Notes under the pieces: model-generated | What the model was told of the DNA's origin: nothing | Seen by the model: the letters and a program-made list of their open reading frames with translations, nothing else | Database searches by the model: none | Position numbers and translations under genes: made by a program | Assembly (NCBI RefSeq): GCF_021018895.1 | Contig: NC_079381.1 | Span: forward strand, 11,967,001 to 12,031,000 | Direction of reading: 5' to 3' | DNA: 64,000 nt | Source of the DNA: Seriola aureovittata | Taxonomy: Eukaryota > Chordata > Actinopteri > Carangiformes > Carangidae | Part shown: positions 1-10,100 of the stretch, piece after piece | How the letters are laid out: each line of letters begins with the position of its first letter | Position numbering within the stretch: the stretch's first letter is position 1

Positions 1-3000
1 TGAAAAGAGAAGGCAGTTTTGTCGATTAGTATTTATTGCTGAATAATGAGGGGAGGTCTATATTTACGATACAGTACATTTGTTTTGAGGTCGAATGAGC
101 CATAGCAGCAAAATAGTTTTTAGCGTATTTCAATTTAAGTGTTTATTGCACTGAAAAATGGTCACAATGTTGCATATGTGTGATATGAGTGCAGAATGAC
201 CAAATGTTGGGGGTGATGCATTACAAACCAAAAAGTTGCATCATAAATGTGTCCAAAATCCAAAAGCTGTTTGACAAAATGTCATTACATAGTGACCAAT
301 AGCAGCCACACCTATTTTAATGAGGCTGGTTTGACTGGAGTCAGAGACACCATACCGGGAAGTGGAGATAAGAGCATAAGGACACACAGTCACTGCTATT
401 CCTACAGCAGAGCAGTAAAAGCGACTAGAAACTGTGCAACAGAAAGTACAACAATATGAAGATAGATGGGAAAGTCAAACCAGCGTGAACATCGGGTCAA
501 GTGAATGTTGTATCACCCACCTGGAAAATGATGAAAACACTTACAACTTATCATGCAAATGCCATTTTGCAATAAAGAAGCAGCTGTATTTGTTATTGTA
601 CTTAGGATGACTTCAGTATGCTATTTGGGAGTAATGGTAACACAAAGTCTCACTGATTTGTATAGCCATAGCCAGATATCATATACAGTGTGCGGTCCAC
701 TGTGTAAATGAGCTCAGTCAAGGGAGACAGGTTTTAAAAAAAAACTGATTCACATATAAATCAAGTTTCTTATCTGATTCTTAGTTGTTTTTGGTTTATA
801 TGTTTTAGAGGAAATCTTGTTGCCTCCTGGATTACATTCATTGGCAATGTCTTTTACAGTCCACAAAGTGCTCGTGTACCACATAGAAGTTGTAGGGAAT
901 TGTTATGATTTTGTTTAAATGTTGAAAAAGTAAACAAGTTTTGTCTTGAGTCACTTTTTCAATATTTAGCCAAGATGATGATCTTTTTGTGCCATGAGTT
1001 TAACCAAAAAAACGTTAACCATGCTCTTGCTGCTTTGAGCGTGCATTGAAGGCAGAGCAAATTCAATATGTTGTCAGTGACACATCTGTGACTTTGCAGA
1101 TTATGTTAACAGAAACGCTTTTATGCAAACACCATCTTTTTGTAGAATTTTGTAGATGCAAATTGGTATATTAATGTCATTTTTAGGAGGGTTGCTTCTA
1201 TGACTCTGAATCACTTTGTAAATTTCAAAAATCAGTTCTTGTGTGTGGACAACAGTATGGTAACAGATCACTAGATGTGTTATTCTGGTCTCAACCACTT
1301 CTTAAATTAATTCTGCAGCATAATGTATTTCTCCCCTGTCCATTCATCTATCGTCCATCATCCAAAATGTAACTAAAACACTCTTTGATTCTGTTATTTT
1401 TGTTGTCACTATTTGAATTCATTGTAAATGTCATGTCACAAAATACGCTGGCAGTCAAGCTAGCCACTGCTGCTCGCTTTGTTGGGCAGGAAGCTTTAAA
1501 ATTTTAATTTTATGCAACTCAGATTGTATATGTGGTACTCAAAATAATAGATTCTGGGTGGAATGTCACTTCAGTGGTGCCAGTATGTTTGAGCGGTGGT
1601 GTGACAAAGTGTGTTAACAGTAAGCCTGAGATGTGTCTAAATATGAAATCAAAGGGAAAAATGCAGAAGAAAGTTCCCTCATTGTGCTTCCGTTTTCTCA
1701 ACCGCAGTAAACTAAAAATTGCCAAATATGTTCTGTACCAGAAAGTTGCAATTACTGCTTCTCTAAACATCGGTGCAGTTGCAACTTTGTGAAAACCTAC
1801 AAATTATGTCAAATCCTGGAAACACCTTTCAGTATGATACAATAAAATTCAACATCACTAGCAACTAACGATTCCAAAATGACTATAAACATGTATCAAC
1901 ACCTCTCCAAAACAGCTTCAACAAAACATTCAACATTGTAATCTTCATGAAGGAGGATTTAATGCAGGACTGTTATATCAGACTGCATTAGGGTGTACCT
2001 AATGAACTGGCAACTGAGTGAGTGGGTTGTGGGTGATGGGTTTACTTTGTATACCACTCACCGTTCAAGCAGACAACATCAACAGAATTCATAAGAAGAA
2101 GAGACAACCACAGCATGCTGGCCTGAGACCACAAGCAGATTAATGATTAAGTGTTAAGCTTGTTTCCTTGTTTGTGCAAATTTAAATAAAAATGCTGTCT
2201 ATGGAGTTACTATGTGCAAGTACATTTCAAGTCTAGTGACCTGCTGAGACAGGGCAGAGAAAAGAACAAGCTGTTCGGCTCAAAGCAAAGAGGAACCATC
2301 ATTTCTCATTCCTTTATGGTGTAAAGTGGAGGCCAAAGTGGCCTTGCTCAATCTAGTTGACACAAAACCAAAAAGAAACCCTACCCTAATGGTTACTTCT
2401 TCAGTTTTTACACAATATGTGTGAAGAAATGTGTCAATACATGTCTTGAATATCAAATTCAGAACTATCAAATGTAGTCTTATGGGTCTTAAATGCTATA
2501 TTAGGATAACTAAAAGCCCACAAATCGCTTAAGTGACTTTGTAGTCCAAGTTCTGGTGAAGTCAAAGTTAGAATATATAAAATATGACAGCTTTTTCTCT
2601 CTGATCATGATGTTGTTAGAATCATGTGCACAAGTATGAATCGAAGGTGTTCCTACAAAGAATTATGCATAATATCCATTCAGTCTTTAAAAATGTACGT
2701 AACAAAGATTTCCAATAGCAGCTTTCTTAGCAGGGCATCCCAGAGTAATTCTAATATTTAGGAGGTGATTATATTTAAATAGTTTCAGTTGATTATTAAG
2801 TTGTACTCACCATATTGAGGACAAATCCAGGGGGACTCTGCTATGTCCAAATGGTTGGTAGATAAAGAGGTGGAGAGTGTTTGTCCAGTGTCTCTGTGTG
2901 AGTTTCTGTTGCTGTCGAAGAGAGAGAGAGATACCGAGAGACTTGTGAATCACAAAGCGTTGAGTGAGTCTGTGTGTTTGTAAGTGGGGAATGTATACTC

Positions 3001-3660
3001 CAGCTCTGGTGGTGACATAAGCATCTCTCTACAACTGACTACTTCCTCTCTTAGTAGTGTGTGTTTTGTATGAGTCTCACAGCCTCTGTTATCTGTGTGT
3101 TTTAATCTCATTGATTTGCCTATCCCTGGCAAACTCCCTGCAGTTTCCCTGTATGCTCAACAACTGATGGTTACTCACTCAGTGGAAGGTCAACAGGAAA
3201 CCCATGATGAGAAGTGTTTCTTAGCAACTGTGTACAACACTTAAAAATATAATGTGACATTGATGTGACAAGGATAAAAGCTACAGCCATAAAAAGCAAC
3301 AACAATACTATAGTAGACACCACATCAAAGGATGTGGCCGTGTGTATTGCCCTACAAGACGTTATGCTAGCAGCTCTGTGTGGCTATACTGCTGATGCTT
3401 TAAGCTAATGTTAAAACCAGCACACCAACAAGCTAATACCTGCTAAACATGCTCATGTTTACTCAGTTTAACCAGTATAATGTTTACCATGTTCACCATC
3501 TTGTTAGCATGCTAACATTTTCTGTTAAACAGAAAATACAGCAGATTTTTCCTTTTATTAAGTGATTAGAGGACAAGTGAACAAAGGTGTAATAATAGAC
3601 AAACACACAAAAACACATAAGAGAAAAGCAAAAGAAACAAAGAAACAAAAAAACAAAAAA
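1..3660. other. AT-rich intergenic DNA, no gene recognised
   Basis: Short open frames here lack splice structure or familiar motifs. Around 1985-2110 there is text resembling a dispersed fish repeat end (GTGTACCTAATGAACTGG). At about 3360-3530, repeated 'AGCATGCTAACA'-type words resemble another dispersed family. Confidence 0.5.
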
Positions 3661-3663
3661 CAA

Positions 3664-3880
3664 GGGGCGTCGTGTGGCGCAGTGGTCTAAGCAGGCGCCC
3701 CATGTGTAGAGGCTACAGTCCTCGCTGCAGTTGGCCCCGGTTCGAGTCCCGCATCGGATGCCCTTTGCTGCATGTCATTCCCCCTCTCTCTGCCTCCCCA
3801 TTTCCTGTCTCTCTCTACTACCCTGTCCAATAAAGGCACAATAGCCCAAGAAAATATATACTTTAAAAAAAAAAAAAGAG
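3664..3880 (+). mobile_element. tRNA-derived SINE
   Basis: Has a polymerase III A box (TGGCGCAGTGG, 3675-3685) and B box (GGTTCGAGTCC, 3739-3749) about 54 bp apart. A tRNA-unrelated body, an AATAAAGG word and a poly(A) run ending near 3880 follow. The acceptor stem does not pair, so it is not a working tRNA gene. The upstream flank is A-rich, as is common at SINE insertions. The family resembles widespread teleost tRNA SINEs; its name was not determined. Confidence 0.8.
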
Positions 3881-3889
3881 AGGAATCTA

Positions 3890-6549
3890 AAAAGACTAAC
3901 AAGACAGCAAATTACTTGAGTTTGATCACAGTTTAAATTGTGTTGATTATTAATTTATCAAGGTGTATGCTAAATCTAGGCTTTAAGATAGTCTACTGTA
4001 GTTGGCTGAGGTTGACTATTGGCACAGTCACCTGTGTGACCGAGCTCTTGTCCATGTACTTTGTGTAAATAGTTATAGTTTCCATATTTGACTGGGTTTT
4101 TGGGTGTTGGCTTAAATGCCAATCTGTGGCCACATTATTGTGGCCCGTTTGATCACCCTGAATAAAGAAGAAAACAGAAAACAGCAGAAGAAGCGTCAAT
4201 AGATGCTTTTTTTTGAGCAAGCTAAATGGCTCAACCTTTTGTACCTCATTGACCTTAAGAACGCTGAGCAGGCCTCTTGGTGGATTCCATGGCTGTACTA
4301 GCATCATCAAAGGCAGCAAGAAAACATACAAGATTTATTTGTGAATCAAGTTAAGCTGTCAAGGCTCAGTAGACTGTACCTCTGATGTTGAAATAGTTAC
4401 AGGAATTTTTACTTTAATTTCTACTTTCAGAGTTTTTTCTATTAAGGTTGTAATCTTGTTTCCTTGCTGTAGTAGTAATAGCTTGTGCCCATGTTGTTGC
4501 TCAGTTTAGGGTATGATCACTGTTTGCAATTGCAATTATGCTTCTTGTGTAGCCATTTACTGAATGACTAATTAAAAATAATGAGGTTATCCCTCACATT
4601 CTACAAATAAAGGGTCAATTAACCAAAGTTTATAAGAGCCTCTGACACTAAGAGGAAAGGTCAAGTGACTTTTATTGTTTATAAACTCCAGATTGATCAA
4701 CTGTGCTGCAGCTCATAATGGGTTGAAAGATTTACACAAAGTAAGTGAGAAGAGAGAAGAGGATATAAAACATGCCAACTGATAAGAAACAAACCTAAAA
4801 TGACTGAGTTTAATTTTTGAAGTGTGATGGAGCTTTATTTGTTGTTAAAAGTATGAACATGAAGATTTTTTTCCAGATTTTTTTTAGTTTTCATCACCAT
4901 TAACACAGACCTCAGTTTTGTCTAAATGTAGCTGAAGCTGAAATTTTGGATTATCCATTCTTCCATCTATGCATCTATCCATTGTATATATCCTCTCCCA
5001 GGATGCACTGGGATCCATCCATCATCCATAATGTGACACAGTCTGAAGTCTCTAATCTGCTTGGCTGCCATTTATTTGGACTGTTGGAGGTACATTACAC
5101 AAACATGCAAATTTTCACACAGAGACAGTTACACAATTATAGCCAACTTTCTGTTTCACTCCAACTTCCCGCTTCTTCTTATTTATTTTTCCTCATCCTT
5201 CACCTTTCTCGCTGGTTTTCTATTTAGATTTTTGAAAGTTAAGCCCACTGACTGTAAAGCCAGTTATTTGGCAGCATGCACTACACCACAAGTTATTATT
5301 TCTCCTTTTTCCTGAAATATGGATCCTTTTACTTTGCCATATTTCATCTTTACATTCATGTTCCTCCACTGCCTCAGTTCCTTCACTCTGCTGTAAAGAT
5401 TTACTCTTGGTCATGTTTTCACTGACTTGTCTTCACGTTCCACACAACAATGTTATTGTTATCACGATGCCAGATCTTCAGTCTGTCACTTGATATCATA
5501 CATTAATGATATCAACACTTGGCAGGATTATCTTATTTTTTTCAATATTTGTCATACAGGTACTGCACATGTTTTAGGACCAATTTTAAAGCAATCTTTA
5601 CTACAGCTTACAAAACACAAGAGTTAATTTCATTAATTTACATTGAGTGTTTTGGAATCTGCTAAAGTTTAGAATATAAATTTGCATTTTACAAACTTCC
5701 CAAAAGTCTACTTCCCTCTTTGTTACTGTAAAATGCTGCTGATCTCATGGAAACTAATATCCACGCTTATGCATGTGTGGTGTTTGTTGTTAATTTTGAC
5801 ACAGATTAATTTCTTGTGAACTGAATGCATATTTTCTCATCTTTCAAACATTGCCTTAGAATAGGACATGTTACCACGTCAGGAATATTCAACAATCTTT
5901 TTACTGGACCCTGGACTGGTCAAATCTATGTGGGTGGCTTTGAAAAGGGGCTTCTGGACTTCATTTTATTTATTTATTTATTTATTTATTTGATGTTTTT
6001 CCATGTGTTCTAGGGGTACAAAAAGTTCTCTAATCCAACAGTTAGATTTAAGCAACTGAAGATATTCTGGCACCATCATTGCTTACATTCATGATATGTT
6101 TTTTTTTAATAACAACTGGAAAACTTTGGAGACAAGTTCAATTTTGCTGTTCAAAGAAATGTCCTGGGGCATGCAGAGCCCAACATCAATAACTCATTGT
6201 TTTACTGACCCTGAGGTGTCAGCAGACTGCAGCTCTTTAAAAACAGATGTTTAACTCAGAGTTAAAAAACAAACATTTGTTTCATTTAAATGCAGTTTCG
6301 ATTTCAGCATCACAATGTCTCAACACAGGAACTTTCCATTTGTATTCCTGTACAACTCAGTGAATGTGTTTAAAATAGATTGGACAGATGTGTTGCCAAA
6401 AAGCACAATCTGCTCGGCCTTGTATGGACATTCTTCCTCTTCCCCTGTTGCTGCGATCAGCAAAATAACGGAACACCAGCTTTTCTAAAGAACATTTGAA
6501 GAGTTTCTTGAATGAAACCATTCAACTACTTTCAGCTTCACTTTTCAAA
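3890..6549. other. Intergenic DNA, no gene recognised
   Basis: AT-rich, with a (TTTA)n run at about 5962-5990. No exon-like segments with family matches on either strand. Confidence 0.5.
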
Positions 6550-6768
6550 TTTATTACTTACAAATAGAGAAGATCCAGCTTATTGTGGTATCCAACAGAT
6601 GTATCATCATCATTTATTTAGAATTCATTAGTCCTCAAGATGAGTTTTTGAGGTCATTGTTTATTAGTTTGCTCATGTTAAAATCCATGCGTTCATGTAA
6701 AGTATTTTCCATCTCATCTCGAGGATGTATCTCCATTTCCTCACTCTACTCTTCTTCCTTTTTTCTGA
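6550..6768 (-). other. ccdc80l1: ccdc80l1 3' UTR with two poly(A) signals
   Basis: Downstream of the stop codon, minus-strand AATAAA hexamers lie at 6613-6618 and 6550-6555. Either would give a 3' UTR of about 150-220 nt plus the cleavage offset. The true end cannot be fixed without transcript data. Confidence 0.45.
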
Positions 6769-7103
6769 TCACTCCTCTGATCCATGATAGAAGTACGTCT
6801 CTTCCGTCCTGTCATGATCATAGCTGTGATAGTGTCCCGCCTCGCTGCCTCCTCTTCCTCTGTCCTCAGGGCAGTGGATCCCCAGTCTCTTCTGCAGCTT
6901 TTCCTCCTGGCGGCGAAGCTCCATGGAGTCCACCAGGTCGTAGATGTTCTCCAAGGACCACATGGGGGATGGGAACCATGCCTTGACATCACTGTCCTTC
7001 CCCACGATTAGCATGCTGAAGTAGTCCTTACTGATCTTCAGCTGTTCTCTCAGATTGTTCACCATGTCACGGGATAATGGCTCAACCTCACTCTGACTAT
7101 GAC
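6769..7103 (-). CDS. ccdc80l1: ccdc80l1 last coding exon (aa 632-742)
   Basis: Encodes the end of domain 3 ('DYFSMLIVGKDSDVKAWFPS', 'PMWSLENIYDLVDSMELRRQ') and a His/Tyr/Asp-rich tail ending in SEE before TGA. The tail resembles the His/Tyr-rich C-terminus of CCDC80. Acceptor TTCTAG. This exon gives the clearest family match in the gene. Confidence 0.92.
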
Positions 7104-10100
7104 CTAGAAGAAGTGAGGATAATGGAGTCAAAACTAAGCAGTGCACTTCACAGACCATAGCAAAAATGGATCAAACTAAAAAAGGACCGACTAGGAGTTT
7201 AACAGTTTCACATTTTGATGATACACTTTTATGCCTCGACGCCAGAGGCATTATGTTTCTGGGTTGACTGTCTGTCAGTCCCATTCTCATGAATGGGATA
7301 GCTCAGTAAAGCTGTAAGGGGAATTTCTTCAAATTTGGCTCAAACATTCACTTGGACTCAAGGACAAACTGATTAGATTTTAGTGTTCAAAGGTCAAAGG
7401 TCACGGTGACCTCATAAAACACAGTTTTGGCCTTGTGAATGCAATATCTCAATAATGCCTTGAGGGAATTTCTTCAAATTTGGTACAAACATTCACTTGA
7501 TCACAAGGATGAACTGATTTGATTTTGGTGGTCAAAGGTCAAGGGAGGGATATAACCTGAAACTAGTCTGAGAGACAAGACAAAATGGTAATTCTAGTTT
7601 AAATTTAGATAAAACATAATCTTAATGTATTTTCAGATTAAAACACACAGTACTGACAATACATTCCAAGTTACTGGTTCCATTATTGTCCCATGTCCCT
7701 GGACTGCCCCACATTACTATCACTCACCATTTAGTGGAAATAACTCCACAGTTCCTGACGCTTTGTCTCCGGTTCCAGTCAGCTTTAACATGGCAAAGTG
7801 GCGAATACCTTCAGAAAGACCAAGAATGTGTATTTTAGCAGTAAGAGTAAGGGACATAAGGTAATTCAATTCATGGATTCAAATACACAAACAAAAAAAC
7901 ATTACAAGTGAAATAATAAAACGTAGTTCTTAGTTTCTCTTACTGTACATCAAGTACATGTATGACATTATCATATTCATGTATTCATTAGGTAATATAA
8001 TGTTGTCTTTGTTTGCCTTTCCCAGCCCTGAAGGTCAGAGGGGAAAACTGACTCTGTTAAAGCTTTTGCATAATCTACCAAAACCTACAGAACGGACAGA
8101 GAGTGTATTGTTCGTGTGGTGTGTTACTGACCCAGGTGACACTCCTGTCCACTGAGAGCAGAGAGCTGCTGTTGGAAAGAGTAGTCGTCCTCAGAGGGAG
8201 CAGAGATGAGCAACAGTCTCCTCTTAGACATGAACCTTAACGTCCATAAAAATGGTCAGTCAGGTTTGAAATTTGTGGTGTAGGTCAGTCAAACTTATGC
8301 CTGACATGTCTCACTACATAGGAGACCAATAACATTCAAGAATTCAGACTCACCTAGAGGCAGTTTTGAATCTCATGTACTCTATTTTTTTGATTGTAAG
8401 GCTTTTTGAGACACATTTTTGTGATGATAGCATTCACATATGAATATATCCTAAACATCAATCTTTTTTTTAAGAGTACTAATTTGGATTTCATATTAGC
8501 AAAAAAGGCTCCAGACATTGTTGCCTCAAGGATACAAGATAATAATGAGCACTGAATTACAATACTTTACCTAAGCAGGGAATTCTCAGCTCCAGGCTGC
8601 TTGTCCTTGGAGCAGACCGGAGGACTCTTCCTCTCTTTTTCTTTTTCTGAGCGCCTTGAGGGAAAGTTGTCAATGTACTCAAACAGAGAAGTGCTTGATG
8701 GTGGAGCTTCAAAGACTCTCTGGGGAAAGATAAAAGCTAGTTAGACAATTTAAAGAGTGATATAGGAATCATAAGAGGGAGAAAAGACACACTGAACTCC
8801 TATCACCTTGCTGGATTTAGAAATGTGGACAATGAGATGAGTAAAAAAGGAAATACGATCTTTCAATTTTTCAATTGAATGATGCTGGATTCTTAAACAA
8901 TTTCAAAAATAATTTAAGGATGGACCTTGGAGTTTAAGCGTGTGAAAGAATGGTTTTAACAGTCTTGGCAGAGGAGGTGACAATCCTGCATCTATAAAAC
9001 TATACAGCTTCCAGGTGTGAGCTTGTGTAAAAGTGGTGCTGAAAAGGAGCATAAATTCTCACCTTCATTCAAGTAAAAGGACAGAAAAAGCAGAAAAGAA
9101 TGGGGGGAAAAAAGGTTCTCACATTGGGCTTGATGTCGTAGTCTGTGACAGTCATGGAAAAGAGGTCAGAGGACGAGAGGCCGAGCTCTGCTCTCAACAG
9201 GGAGGTCAGGCCTGAATCCAAGAACTGCTCTGATAGGTCACCGAGTGGACGCTCTGATTCTAAAACACACACACATACATATTAATATATAAATGAACGT
9301 GTGTACATATAGACCTACAGTGGAGGGAGCGGACACAATGACAGGAACAAATGGAACCCAGTACAATCACAACAACACTAACTATGATACCCAAAATATC
9401 CTTCTCGCTGTCTGTCTGTCTCAGCTTACTACTGTCAGTCTGCCACTTTGGTGTATATCTCAACAATGACTGGATAGATTATGATGACCTTTTACACATT
9501 CATGGGTCCCAGATAATGATAATGATCCTCTGACTACTTCTCTAGCGCCAACATGAGGTTGACATTTGTGGTTTTTGAGCAAAATGTCTCGACAGCTATT
9601 GGACGGATTGCCATGAAATTCGGTTCACACATTCATGTGTACCTTCAGGATGAATTGTAACGGCCTTGGTGGTCCCTGACTTTTCCTCTTCCAAAAACAG
9701 TTTACATTCCCATGGGTCACAGTTGTAGTTTGTGTTTTGTTGCAAATTAGCAAATGTCTTGGAAGTCAGAAGTACCCACCACATATAAACACAGCACAAC
9801 AACAAATGTTGGCACTTAGAGAGCAGTGTGCAGAAGATTTTTTTCAAATGAGTTGAAGTAAAGAGGATGAAGCATGAAACACACCAGTATGACCCTTGCT
9901 ACAACAAATGCAGGAGGGAAGAAATTAATTTCCAGACTGCTGTACAATGGAACCATGGAAGCCACATTTGCCTTAGTGAAAAGTACAGTGCGTTCCTTTG
10001 ATAACATCTGCATGACATTTTCTGATTACTTGAATCACCCCTAGAGAGAACCTAACCAAATGTTTTAGATGCAAATGTTCGAACATACAACATCATTCAC

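Noticed and set aside
1532..1792. Overlapping frames on both strands near 1.5-1.8 kb
   Set aside because: AT-rich, no family resemblance and no splice context. Likely chance.
3664..3750. A functional tRNA gene
   Set aside because: The A and B boxes are present but the acceptor stem does not pair and a SINE body with a poly(A) tail follows.
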